Shown here piece by piece: positions 9,755 through 18,827 of a stretch of 64,000 nt of DNA (position 1 is the first letter of the stretch; every line of letters begins with the position of its first letter). The DNA is taken from positions 1,512,394 to 1,576,393 of the forward strand of contig NZ_JASGBJ010000001.1 in assembly GCF_030053415.1 (NCBI RefSeq). The letters run 5' to 3'. A program made the position numbers and the translations under genes. This stretch comes from Marinobacter sp. CHS3-4. GTDB lineage: Bacteria > Pseudomonadota > Gammaproteobacteria > Pseudomonadales > Oleiphilaceae. Below the pieces are notes generated by a model. It saw only the letters and a program-made list of their open reading frames with translations, was not told the origin of the DNA and did no database searches.

Positions 9755-11014
9755 ATGAATGAAAAGATAGGTAAGTACAATAGGCGAAATAGTTGCCGGG
9801 GTTGCCATTCTGCTTCTTTGACGTCGTTTATTGATTTTGGGCTTATGCCGCTCGCTGGGAACTTTGTGACAAAGGAGCATTTGGAAACTGTATCAAGATA
9901 TCCGATGGATCTTGCGTTTTGTGAAAACTGTAGCTTAGTTCAAATTCCGAATGTTGTGTCTCCGGAAGTTCTGTTCTCTGACTATCGCTATCTTTCGTCG
10001 GTTACAAACACGCTTCAAAATCACTTTTTTGACTTTGCTAACACTCTGTTCGAAAGGTTCGACCTGAATTCGGAGCGGCTTATAGTAGAATTTGGTTGTA
10101 ATGATGGAGTGCTTTTGAAGCCGCTTCAGGATATGGGTGTTCGTGTTCAGGGAGTTGACGCTGCCCCAAATGTTGTTGCGTTAGCTGAGGAGCGAGGAAT
10201 ACCAATAATAAATGGATACTTTGGTTCACGTATTGCAAAAGATATTCTCTCTAGCTCGGGGCCAGCAAATATTATTACGTCAAGTAACGTTTTTGCTCAT
10301 ATCGACGACCTTGACGAAGTGATGAATGGTGTTGAAATTCTCCTTGCCTCCGATGGAGTTCTTTCGGTTGAAGTCCACTATGTCGGTGAACTATTGAAGG
10401 GATTTCAGTTTGACACAGTCTATCATGAACATTTGTGTTACTACTCTTTGCACTCACTTGACGTTCTTTATAAGCGCCATGGATTTTCAATGTTTGATGT
10501 AGAGTTTCTTCCGATGCATGGCGGTACTATTAGAGTTTTCGCGGAGAGAGAATTATCTGGTTCAAGAATAAAGTCTGACAGACTGTGTGAAGCTCTCCGT
10601 AGAGAAGTGGAAGAGGGTATAACGGACTTAGGAAGATATGAACGATTCGGTGTTGATGTAAAGAACTATTGCTCTGAACTAAAAGAATTTATTTTAAAGC
10701 GGGTAGGTGATGGAAGAAGTTTGTCTGCGTTCGGCGCGGCGGGTCGTTCTACTATACTTCTTAATTATTGCGGATTTGATTCAGGTGTTGTTAAATATAT
10801 TGTCGATGAATCACCCTTTCGGCAAGGGCGCTATGTCCCTGGTGTAGGAATTCCAATTGTTTCGCCTCAAGTTCTTAAGGATGAGCCAACCGATGACTGC
10901 TTAATTACTGCTTGGAATTATAGGGATGAAATAGTTTCTAAGAGCCAATATTATTTAGAGAATGATGGTGTATTTTTAATCCCGTTGCCAGAGATCGAAG
11001 TTTTAAAACGCTAA
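9755..11014 (+). CDS. Zinc-binding SAM-dependent sugar C-methyltransferase
   Basis: The 419-residue protein shows the three-part layout of NovU/TylC-type sugar C-methyltransferases. An N-terminal zinc-binding domain carries two CxxC pairs (C14/C17 and C56/C59). A central class I SAM-binding domain has motif VEFGCNDGVL at about residues 111-120. The C-terminal domain contains GAAGRSTILLNY. Members add a methyl group to C-3 of 4-keto-6-deoxy sugar nucleotides, giving branched sugars. Here it stands between a 4,6-dehydratase and a 4-ketoreductase-like gene, exactly the order expected for that chemistry. The substrate is inferred from context, and a few family members act on other acceptors. Confidence 0.82.
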   Translation: MNEKIGKYNRRNSCRGCHSASLTSFIDFGLMPLAGNFVTKEHLETVSRYPMDLAFCENCSLVQIPNVVSPEVLFSDYRYLSSVTNTLQNHFFDFANTLFERFDLNSERLIVEFGCNDGVLLKPLQDMGVRVQGVDAAPNVVALAEERGIPIINGYFGSRIAKDILSSSGPANIITSSNVFAHIDDLDEVMNGVEILLASDGVLSVEVHYVGELLKGFQFDTVYHEHLCYYSLHSLDVLYKRHGFSMFDVEFLPMHGGTIRVFAERELSGSRIKSDRLCEALRREVEEGITDLGRYERFGVDVKNYCSELKEFILKRVGDGRSLSAFGAAGRSTILLNYCGFDSGVVKYIVDESPFRQGRYVPGVGIPIVSPQVLKDEPTDDCLITAWNYRDEIVSKSQYYLENDGVFLIPLPEIEVLKR

Positions 11015-11026
11015 GGTATTTCTTTC

Positions 11027-11908
11027 ATGAAGCGAGTGCTTATTTTAGGCGGTGGCGGGTTTCTTGGGACGTATGTTCGTGAAGCGCTTAAAGGTAGAGC
11101 TGTGGTTCTGTTACCTTCCGGTAATGATCGTAGTAAGATTTATGCGAATAGCGGAGAAATAGTCATCCCGCTTGCCTTCAATGCTGAGAAGCCAAAGTCT
11201 TTAAATGATCTTTTACGAATCAGTGAGCCGGATGTAGTCCTGAACTGTGTTGCAATTAAGAACACAAGTCTATCAACGGTATCTAAGGATAAGTTATTTA
11301 AGGTCAATGGCTCATTCCCTCATCGTCTAGCGGAAGCAGCTGCGTCAGTTGGTGTATCCGTAGTGCATATTAGTACTGATGGTGTTTTTTCCGGTTCGAA
11401 AGGAAGGTATTCGGAGTGTGATATAACGGATGCAACGGATGATTACGGTCACAGTAAGGCAATCGGTGAGCTTTATCGATCAAAGTGTCTGACTATAAGG
11501 GGTACGTTTATTGGCCTCCCGTTATCGAGGGGGCAAAATGGATTGATTCCATGGTTTCTTGAGAGCGTAAAAAATAAACAATCTGTGGGTGGATTTGTCA
11601 ATTATTATTCAAGCGGTTTAAGTGTTAGGAGATATGCTTATTTTTTGTCCTTAATTCTTCTTTTGCCGATACTGCCAGAGGGTGTTATTCACATTGGCGG
11701 ACAGAGATGGAATAAATTTTGGCTTTTAGCATCTTTGTCTGAAAGGCTAGAGTTTAATTGCGAGGTCCGTCCTGTTGAAAGACCGATGGTTGACCGCACC
11801 CTAAATTGTAGCCGGTTTTTTAGTTTGTTCGGTGAGGAAAGCATTCCTTCGCGAGAAGATTTATTGGCTGAACTATGTGATGATATAAGAGTTCGGTGGC
11901 TCTATTGA
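11027..11908 (+). CDS. RmlD-like NAD(P)-dependent sugar reductase
   Basis: The 293-residue SDR protein starts with a nucleotide-binding motif (GGGGFLG, residues 8-14) and has the active-site set STD (116-118) and YGHSK (Y140, K144), as in RmlD and related 4-keto sugar reductases. It lies 12 bases after the C-methyltransferase gene and probably reduces the C-4 keto group of its product. FnlB/WbjC belongs to the same superfamily but is longer, with a cupin tail that is absent here. AT-rich codon use continues to the end of this gene and stops after it. Confidence 0.8.
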   Translation: MKRVLILGGGGFLGTYVREALKGRAVVLLPSGNDRSKIYANSGEIVIPLAFNAEKPKSLNDLLRISEPDVVLNCVAIKNTSLSTVSKDKLFKVNGSFPHRLAEAAASVGVSVVHISTDGVFSGSKGRYSECDITDATDDYGHSKAIGELYRSKCLTIRGTFIGLPLSRGQNGLIPWFLESVKNKQSVGGFVNYYSSGLSVRRYAYFLSLILLLPILPEGVIHIGGQRWNKFWLLASLSERLEFNCEVRPVERPMVDRTLNCSRFFSLFGEESIPSREDLLAELCDDIRVRWLY

Positions 11909-12418
11909 ATTAATTATCAATCATTTGTGTGAGTATAAATAAGCAAGAAATTCGACGGTGATAATCTAGTTCTAAATAGCCTAGAATTCGTCGCCACGAT
12001 AGATATGTCGCTTTCTTCGCAGTAGTTTCCATGCAAACAAAGTAAATATCTCACTCTAATGTCGTTCTGGAACCGTGAAGAAGTCAGGTCCGGTGAGGCA
12101 GTGGGTTTAGAAAGTAGTAGCTTGTTGCCATATCTTCGGTTTGTGCTGTCTTAGTGCCCACATTCCTTCTATATCTTTAGCAATTGGGCCATTAGAAGCG
12201 ATGAAGGAAATCCTGGCTCTGCAGTAATTTTTAAGTATAAAGCTAGATCATTTGATAGGCTATAAAACTTAAGGTCCGGCAGTAGCGTTTGTATTTAGTC
12301 AGTCAAATAATGTGTAGTTTCTATATTTACATAGTTACGAAAATAAACGTGTGTTTTATATAATAGATTTTTAGTCGAAAGTTTGCGTCACTCCAATGAA
12401 ATAAATGAGTAGTTACTT
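11909..12418. other. AT-rich leader region before asnB
   Basis: These 510 bases contain no convincing gene. The region marks the change from AT-rich to backbone-like composition. An ops/JUMPStart-like element is at 12271-12290, so the stretch may be the untranslated leader of the second polysaccharide module. No clear sigma-70 pair or terminator was recognised. Confidence 0.45.
12271..12290 (+). promoter_or_regulatory. ops/JUMPStart-like element
   Basis: The bases GGCAGTAGCGT (12278-12288) match the RfaH-recruiting ops core GGCGGTAGCGT at all but one position. They are preceded by TTAAG four bases upstream, which recalls the TTAAGCCAGG part of JUMPStart. The position about 130 bases before asnB, in an untranslated leader of a long polysaccharide operon, is where such elements are found. 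No rfaH gene is in the window, so function is an inference. Confidence 0.4.
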
Positions 12419-14293
12419 ATGTGTGGGTTATGCGGGGTATTAGTGCCCCATAATGTTGAAATAGGACGCGAAGTGATTTCGAAGATGACCGATACTCTTC
12501 GTCGTCGCGGTCCTGATGCTCAAGGTATTCATGTAGAGCGGGGCATTGGGCTAGGGCATCAACGATTAAGCATTCAAGATTTGTCTGATGCGGGTGCCCA
12601 GCCAATGGTGCTTCGCCCGCGTGGCCCTGTGATCGCATTTAACGGTGAAGTGTATAATTTCCTCGAACTGAAAAGGGAATTGTCCTCGCAAAAAGGATTT
12701 GTTTTCCGTGGGCATTCTGATACGGAAGTTATTCTTCACGTTTACGACGCTTGGGGACTAGAAGGTCTTAGGCGACTGGAAGGTATTTTCGCTTTTGCTC
12801 TCTGGGATCCTATTCGTAGGCGGCTTATCTTGATGCGAGACAGGCTTGGAGTTAAACCACTGTTCTATGCCAATTCTATACATGGCCTAGCATTTGGTTC
12901 CGAGATCAAAGCTTTGCTGGCTGCAGGTGGTGTGGACACTTCACTGAATGAGCAAGCCTTCGCTGAGTATCTCTGGTACGGGAATGCTTACGAGGAACGA
13001 TCTTTATATCGTGGCATACAGGCAATACAGCCTGGGCATTGGATGATTATTGAAGATGGAGAGCAACGATTAGAACCTTGGTGGCGCATCGAGGATTGGC
13101 TTGAAAGAACACCCACGGCGGATACCCCTCAAGAAGCGGCAGTTCGGGTTAGGGAAGCATTGGATGCATCGGTTAAGCGACAGCTTGTGGCCGATGTGCC
13201 TGTTGGTCTTTTTTTAAGTGGAGGTATAGATTCCTCTGCTATAGCCGCATCAGCTATGAACGTGCAGTCGCGCCCCCTATCTAGTTATTCCGTTGGCTTT
13301 GATTTTGAGGAGGGGGTCAATGAATTGCCGCGTGCGCGCCAAGTTGCTGAACACTTCGGACTTGACCATCATGAAATGAGGGTCGAGGGTGCAAATCTTC
13401 CAGAAACTTTGATGACCTTGGCGCGGGCCCACGACGAGCCTTTTGCGGACGCGGCAAACATTCCCCTTTACTTGCTTTGCCAGCAATTGGGCGACGATAT
13501 GAAAGTGGTGATGCAAGGTGATGGCGGTGACGAGATGTTCGGCGGCTACCGAAGGTATGCGATCCTCCGCAATACCCACTGGTGGAGACTTTGGCCAAAA
13601 ATGCTCTCCTCCCTGCTCCGCAATGGCGGCGAGAGCGGGCGGCGCCTAGCCCGCATAGCAGAAGCGACGGGAAATTGCGACGCAGCTCTTCGAATGGGGC
13701 TATTGCTGACAGTGGAAACACTGAATGATCCACCAGAGGCGCTTTTGGAACACGGCCGACGAGCGGCCTTATCCTCTTCCACGGATCCTTTTCTGGCTTA
13801 TCGAAATGCCGCCAAGCGCTTTGCAGCACATGAGCCGGTCCAGCAAATGCTGTTAACGGACATTTCTGTACAATTACCGTCTCAGTTTCTAACCAAAGTG
13901 GATCGTGCCACCATGGCAGGGGGGGTCGAGGCCAGAGTGCCTTTATTGGACGAGCGAATTGCAGAGCTTGCAGTTGGTATTCCTTCAAGCTGGAAAACAC
14001 GTGGAATGGAGAAGAAAATCGTTTTGCGAAACTCCCAGCGAGGACGTGTTCCCGATTTTATTCTTGATAGCCCCAAGACTGGATTTGGAGTGCCTTACGA
14101 GCACTGGCTAAGAGAATCATTACATGATTTTTCCCGTGACATGATACTCAATACACGATTTCTGCAAAGGTTTGGATTCGATCGCAGTTCGGTAGAGCGT
14201 GCGTTTAAAGAGCATCGCAGCCAAAGACGAGAGCGTGGCTTTTTATTATGGAAACTTTTGCAACTTGCACTATGGGCGGAAAAAGATGAATAA
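12419..14293 (+). CDS. asnB: Asparagine synthase (glutamine-hydrolysing), WbpS-like amidotransferase
   Basis: The 624-residue protein is a complete class II glutamine amidotransferase/synthetase. The mature N-terminus is the catalytic cysteine (MCGLCGVL), with the glutaminase motifs RRGPDAQG and FNGEVYNF. The second half has the ATP-binding PP-loop SGGIDS (267-272) and GDGGDEMFGGY. It could make asparagine, but copies inside O-antigen loci often amidate uronic acids of the polysaccharide (WbpS-type), and the dehydrogenase at 26770 could supply such acids. It is the first gene of the backbone-GC polysaccharide module and overlaps the next gene by eight bases. Confidence 0.88.
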   Translation: MCGLCGVLVPHNVEIGREVISKMTDTLRRRGPDAQGIHVERGIGLGHQRLSIQDLSDAGAQPMVLRPRGPVIAFNGEVYNFLELKRELSSQKGFVFRGHSDTEVILHVYDAWGLEGLRRLEGIFAFALWDPIRRRLILMRDRLGVKPLFYANSIHGLAFGSEIKALLAAGGVDTSLNEQAFAEYLWYGNAYEERSLYRGIQAIQPGHWMIIEDGEQRLEPWWRIEDWLERTPTADTPQEAAVRVREALDASVKRQLVADVPVGLFLSGGIDSSAIAASAMNVQSRPLSSYSVGFDFEEGVNELPRARQVAEHFGLDHHEMRVEGANLPETLMTLARAHDEPFADAANIPLYLLCQQLGDDMKVVMQGDGGDEMFGGYRRYAILRNTHWWRLWPKMLSSLLRNGGESGRRLARIAEATGNCDAALRMGLLLTVETLNDPPEALLEHGRRAALSSSTDPFLAYRNAAKRFAAHEPVQQMLLTDISVQLPSQFLTKVDRATMAGGVEARVPLLDERIAELAVGIPSSWKTRGMEKKIVLRNSQRGRVPDFILDSPKTGFGVPYEHWLRESLHDFSRDMILNTRFLQRFGFDRSSVERAFKEHRSQRRERGFLLWKLLQLALWAEKDE

Positions 14294-15437
14294 AAAGCCA
14301 TTAAATTCACGTCCAAAATTACTATTTGTTGGGGCATTTCCTCCACCTCATCGTCATGTTTTTGGTGGAAATGTCACCGCCTGCAGAGCGCTGCTCACTT
14401 CGACTTTGCCACGACGTGTCGACCTTGAATTGATCGACAGCACACAGCTCAGCAACCCACCGCCTGCCCTACCCGTTCGCCTTTTGCTCGCAGCACGGCG
14501 CTTTTTGATATTCCTGGTCAGATTCGAACGCACGAAACCTGATGTCGTTTTACTTTTTACCTCAGTCGGAGCGAGTGTTATAGAGAAAGGCTCTATGGCT
14601 TGGTACGCAAAGTTGCGGCGGGTGCCTTCACTGTTGTTTCCACGAGGCGGACGGCTAATTGACAGCTTCCAGCGTTCTTTGATGAGCCGTTTAGCCACCC
14701 GTTTTGCGTTCTCAGGATCAGCGAAAATCTTATGTCAAGGCGAGACCTGGCGCGATTTTGTGACTGGCACCCTGGGACGCTCGCCAAGCGATGCGCCGAT
14801 AGTGAGAAACTGGACAGCCACCCGTGAACTTTTGGAAGTAGGAGAGCGGTCTGTTGTACCAAAAGCCGGGGCAGTCGCTCGGATTTTATTTGTCGGCTGG
14901 CTTGATCGTGAAAAAGGCGTTTTAGATTTACTTGACGCATGTGAAAAGCTAGCTTCAGGTCGCAAGTTTGAACTAAATCTTGTCGGCGAAGGAAATGTCT
15001 CTACCTTGGCCCGAAAGCGAGTTCAAGAGCTGGGTTTGACTAACGTAATTCACTTTTCTGGCTGGCTCGATGGAGATGATCTGGTGCAGGCGTTCCGTGA
15101 GGCTGATATTTTTGTTTTGCCCTCTTGGTCAGAGGGCTTACCGAATGCGATGATAGAGGCGATGGCGGCTCGCTTGGCGGTGGTGGTGACATCGGTTGGC
15201 AATATCACCGATGTTATCAAGGACGGCGTGAATGGTCTGCTTGTTACACCACACGATGTTACCGAACTTAAAACCGCCCTAGGTCGGGTTATCGATAATC
15301 GTGAGTTTCGAATGAGTCTCGCCCTTCGCGCTCAAGTCCTGGCAGCTTCGAATTATGGCGTAGAGCCAGCCGTTGAGCACATATCTGAAATCATCTCTGA
15401 AGTAACGGGTCGCAAAGATACAGAGGCAACTGATTGA
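14286..15437 (+). CDS. Glycosyltransferase family 4
   Basis: The start chosen is ATG at 14286, eight bases inside the end of asnB and preceded by GGGCGGAAAAAG. An in-frame ATG at 14199 would create a long overlap and adds no family-like sequence. The resulting 383-residue protein has a GT-B fold signature: an N-terminal PPPHRHVFGGN loop, the inter-domain segment RILFVGWLDREKGVLDL and the donor-site region SEGLPNAMIEAMA (E-x7-E). It should add one sugar to the lipid-linked unit on the cytoplasmic side. Confidence 0.87.
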   Translation: MNKKPLNSRPKLLFVGAFPPPHRHVFGGNVTACRALLTSTLPRRVDLELIDSTQLSNPPPALPVRLLLAARRFLIFLVRFERTKPDVVLLFTSVGASVIEKGSMAWYAKLRRVPSLLFPRGGRLIDSFQRSLMSRLATRFAFSGSAKILCQGETWRDFVTGTLGRSPSDAPIVRNWTATRELLEVGERSVVPKAGAVARILFVGWLDREKGVLDLLDACEKLASGRKFELNLVGEGNVSTLARKRVQELGLTNVIHFSGWLDGDDLVQAFREADIFVLPSWSEGLPNAMIEAMAARLAVVVTSVGNITDVIKDGVNGLLVTPHDVTELKTALGRVIDNREFRMSLALRAQVLAASNYGVEPAVEHISEIISEVTGRKDTEATD

Positions 15438-15573
15438 AGCAATTTGCAACTGAATTCACTTAAATGATCGGACTCTGAGAAATCTAACTTGAAAATAGAT
15501 CCACTTCTCGCCGCATCTTTGCCTCGTTATGTTTGAAAGCTGTTACCAGCCGTTTAGAGATCAGGAATTTTTC

Positions 15574-17733
15574 ATGAAACAGATTCTACAAAGCCTGAAA
15601 ACCGGCGAAACAACAGTGGCCGATGTACCTGCACCGTCATTGCGTAGCGGCTATGTTGTGGTTAATACCTCACATACCCTAGTTTCCGCGGGAACCGAGC
15701 GAATGTTGGTTGATTTCGGCAAGGCTAGCTGGGTTGATAAAGCGCGCCAGCAACCAGATAAGGTGCGCATGGTTCTGGATAAGGTTCGCACTGATGGCCT
15801 GGCGACGACTATCGATGCAGTGCAGAGCAAACTCGACCAGCCTTTAGCGTTGGGATACTGCAATGTCGGTAAGGTCGCTGAAGTCGGCGCAGGTGTTGAT
15901 GGTATTGCTCTAGGAGACCGTATTGTTAGCAATGGCGGGCATGCGCAAGTAGTCTGTGTGCCTAAAAATCTGAGTGCGAAAATTCCAGATAGCGTTACGG
16001 ATGAACAGGCCAGTTTCACAGTTCTGGCTGCTATTGGGCTTCAGGGTATCCGGTTGGCAAACCCCACACTCGGCGAGTGTGTGGTAGTTACGGGACTCGG
16101 CTTGATTGGTTTGCTTACGGTGCAGATGCTGCGAGCGCAGGGTTGCCGGGTGTTGGGTATCGATCTTGAACCTGCAAGACTGGAAATGGCCAAACGATTT
16201 GGTGCTGAGGTTGTTAATCCGGGAGCCGGGGAAGATGTACTGTCTGCAGCGGCGTCTTTTTCTCGCGGTCGTGGCGTGGATGCGGTAATCATTACAGCAT
16301 CGACCAGGAGCAACGAACCGGTCAGCCAGGCGGCCAATATGTGCCGGAAACGGGGGCGTATTGTCCTGGTAGGCGTGACCGGCCTTGAATTGTCTCGTGC
16401 AGATTTTTATGAAAAGGAATTGAGCTTCCAGGTAAGTTGCTCCTACGGGCCGGGCCGTTACGATCCTGCCTACGAGGAGAGTGGTCAGGATTATCCGATT
16501 GGTTACGTGCGCTGGACAGAACAACGTAATTTTGAGGCGGTCCTGGATTTGATGGCTTCGGGTGCTCTCGATGTAGATCCATTAATCAGCCATCGGTTTA
16601 CGTTAGAGCAGGCTGAAGAAGCCTATGACCTTTTGTCTTCAGGCAAGCCCTCGATGGGGATCTTGTTGGAGTACCCATATCAGGATGGGGTCGGGCCAAA
16701 GGTCGTCCCGCTGGGTGAGGTTGAGGATAGCACCGTTCAGGACAGCGGCTCGAGCTCCTCTACTACGACTGGAAAGGCCGTCGTGGGGTTCCTCGGCGCC
16801 GGCAATTACGCCGGACGTGTTCTTATTCCGGCTTTCAAAGACGCCGGCGCTGAATTACACACGGTGGTTAGTGGCGGCGGGGTGAGTTCTGTCCACTACG
16901 GAAAGAAGCATGGGTTTGCTCAGGCTTCCACAGATGGCGAGGCCCTGATGGAAGATGCTTCTGTTAATACCCTTGTAATCGCGACCAGGCATAACAGCCA
17001 TGCCCGCCAGGTGCTTGAGGGGCTTCGATCAGGAAAGCATATCTTCTGTGAAAAGCCACTTTGCCTTAATCAAGATGAATTGGCAGAAATTGAGGCTGAA
17101 GCTTCTAAGCGGCCTGACCAATTGTTGATGATTGGCTTTAATCGACGTTTTGCTCCTCATGTGGTTGCGGCAAAGTCGCTACTCGACAAGGTAGCTGAGC
17201 CAAAGAATCTGGTGATGACGGTGAATGCGGGGGCTATCCCGGCGGACCATTGGACTCAGGATTGGGAAGTGGGTGGCGGCCGCATCATTGGGGAGGCATG
17301 CCATTTTATTGACCTATTGAGACACCTGGTTGGCGCTCCAATCACCGGGTATTTCAGCGTTGCAGTAGGTCGGCATCCTTCCGTTGATGTTGCGGATGAC
17401 AGGTCCACTATCACCCTGACGTTTGATGACGGCTCTGTAGGGACAATTCATTATCTCTCCAACGGCGACAAGGGGTTTCCCAAGGAACGACTGGAGGTTT
17501 TTTGCGCAGGCCGGGTATTGCAGCTGGATAATTTCCGCAAGTTGAGGGCGTTCGGGTGGCCCGGCGTCAAAGGAAATCGGTTGTGGCGCCAGGATAAAGG
17601 CCAGGGCCCGTGTGCAGCAGCATTTGTAGAAGCGGTCGGTAATGGTGGTACCTCGCCGATCTCTCGAGCCGAAATTTTTGAAGTGTCGCGAGTGACCATT
17701 GAAGTTGCAGAGAATTTAAGGAATCAGAATTGA
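15574..17733 (+). CDS. Bi-domain oxidoreductase: zinc-type alcohol dehydrogenase + Gfo/Idh/MocA
   Basis: The start is set at ATG 15574, which has AGGAA just upstream and where family-like sequence begins (MKQILQSLKTGE); an ATG 45 bases earlier is less likely. The 719-residue protein joins two dehydrogenases. Residues 1 to about 360 form a medium-chain dehydrogenase with the Rossmann motif VTGLGLIGLLTVQ. Residues from about 400 form a Gfo/Idh/MocA domain (VVGFLGAGNYAG, then HIFCEKPLCLN with the EKP motif). Such fusions recur next to heparinase-type lyase and WecB genes in exopolysaccharide loci. The substrate is unknown but probably a sugar nucleotide or sugar acid. A Ser/Thr-rich linker (DSGSSSSTTTG) separates the domains. 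Confidence 0.85.
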   Translation: MKQILQSLKTGETTVADVPAPSLRSGYVVVNTSHTLVSAGTERMLVDFGKASWVDKARQQPDKVRMVLDKVRTDGLATTIDAVQSKLDQPLALGYCNVGKVAEVGAGVDGIALGDRIVSNGGHAQVVCVPKNLSAKIPDSVTDEQASFTVLAAIGLQGIRLANPTLGECVVVTGLGLIGLLTVQMLRAQGCRVLGIDLEPARLEMAKRFGAEVVNPGAGEDVLSAAASFSRGRGVDAVIITASTRSNEPVSQAANMCRKRGRIVLVGVTGLELSRADFYEKELSFQVSCSYGPGRYDPAYEESGQDYPIGYVRWTEQRNFEAVLDLMASGALDVDPLISHRFTLEQAEEAYDLLSSGKPSMGILLEYPYQDGVGPKVVPLGEVEDSTVQDSGSSSSTTTGKAVVGFLGAGNYAGRVLIPAFKDAGAELHTVVSGGGVSSVHYGKKHGFAQASTDGEALMEDASVNTLVIATRHNSHARQVLEGLRSGKHIFCEKPLCLNQDELAEIEAEASKRPDQLLMIGFNRRFAPHVVAAKSLLDKVAEPKNLVMTVNAGAIPADHWTQDWEVGGGRIIGEACHFIDLLRHLVGAPITGYFSVAVGRHPSVDVADDRSTITLTFDDGSVGTIHYLSNGDKGFPKERLEVFCAGRVLQLDNFRKLRAFGWPGVKGNRLWRQDKGQGPCAAAFVEAVGNGGTSPISRAEIFEVSRVTIEVAENLRNQN

Positions 17734-18827
17734 TGTTGGTCGATATTATCGCTGGTGCTCGCCCAAATTTTATGAAAATTGCCACGATCATCAGGGCGTT
17801 GCAGAGGAAGGCGGAAACGGGCGGCAAGTTGAAGTATCGCCTGGTTCACACTGGACAGCATTACGACGCAAGTATGTCCGGCGCATTCTTCGAGCAGCTA
17901 GGTATCCCGGCGCCAGATGTAAATCTCGAAGTGGGCGGCGGAACGCAGGCGGAACAAACCGCCGGCATAATGACTCGTTATGAACAACTGCTCGCTACAT
18001 CTCCCAGTGCACTGTGCCTGGTTGTCGGGGATGTTACTTCTACAATGGCATGCGCCATCACCGCTCAGAAGTTATGCATTCCTGTGGCTCACGTCGAAGC
18101 AGGGATTCGTTCAGGTGATTGGAGTATGCCGGAAGAAATTAACCGGATGGTCACGGACAGTATTACCAACTGGTTTTTTACCACCAGTGAATGGGCGGGG
18201 AGTAACCTCCGGAAGTCTGGGATAGAAGACGAGCGGATATTCCTGGTAGGGAACACCATGATCGATACGCTTCTGGCGAATATGCCCAAATTCAGTCCAC
18301 CTGAGTTCTGGGACAAGCATGATCTGACGCCCGGTAATTACTTTGTAACAACCTTGCATCGCCCGGCAAACGTCGATTCTGCGGGTGCTTTTGCTGAAAT
18401 GTTGCAGGAGATTGGACGTTGTACCAGCGGCCTCCCGGTTGTGTTTCCAGTGCATCCCCGAACCGCGAAAACGCTACGCGATATGATTGACCTGCCGGAC
18501 AACCTCTTGCTTGTTGAGCCTCAGCCATACCTTCAATTTAATTATCTGGTCAAGCATGCGAAGGCCGTGATTACGGACTCCGGCGGTATTACCGAGGAGA
18601 CAACGGTAATGGGAGTTCCTTGCCTGACGCTCAGAAATAATACCGAAAGGCCGGAAACGGTCGAGCAGGGCACCAATGAGTTGATTGGTACGGATCCGGC
18701 TGCTCTGTCGCCAGCCCTTGATCGCTTGTTTTCAGGTGACTGGAAGCAGGGTACTGTCCCGCCTCTCTGGGATGGAAAAACCGGTGAACGGATTGTTGCA
18801 ACCTTGGAGCAGCTACTTTGCCCTTGA
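17733..18827 (+). CDS. wecB: Non-hydrolysing UDP-GlcNAc 2-epimerase
   Basis: The 364-residue protein (365 if TTG at 17730 is used) has the GT-B-like epimerase fold. The N-terminal motif IAGARPNFMK, VHTGQHYDASMS, HVEAGIRSGD and the C-terminal TDSGGITEE with the preceding VHPRT all match WecB/MnaA enzymes. It interconverts UDP-GlcNAc and UDP-ManNAc in the cytoplasm. With a UDP-HexNAc dehydrogenase at 26770, the locus could make ManNAcA-type sugars. The ATG at 17733 shares one base with the preceding stop codon and has AAGGA nine bases upstream. A UDP-diacetamido-glucuronate epimerase (WbpI-like) is an alternative, since the motifs do not separate the two. Confidence 0.87.
   Translation: MLVDIIAGARPNFMKIATIIRALQRKAETGGKLKYRLVHTGQHYDASMSGAFFEQLGIPAPDVNLEVGGGTQAEQTAGIMTRYEQLLATSPSALCLVVGDVTSTMACAITAQKLCIPVAHVEAGIRSGDWSMPEEINRMVTDSITNWFFTTSEWAGSNLRKSGIEDERIFLVGNTMIDTLLANMPKFSPPEFWDKHDLTPGNYFVTTLHRPANVDSAGAFAEMLQEIGRCTSGLPVVFPVHPRTAKTLRDMIDLPDNLLLVEPQPYLQFNYLVKHAKAVITDSGGITEETTVMGVPCLTLRNNTERPETVEQGTNELIGTDPAALSPALDRLFSGDWKQGTVPPLWDGKTGERIVATLEQLLCP

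Noticed and set aside
13317..14000. 227-codon minus-strand open frame
   Set aside because: It is antisense to the synthetase half of AsnB and has no recognisable features.
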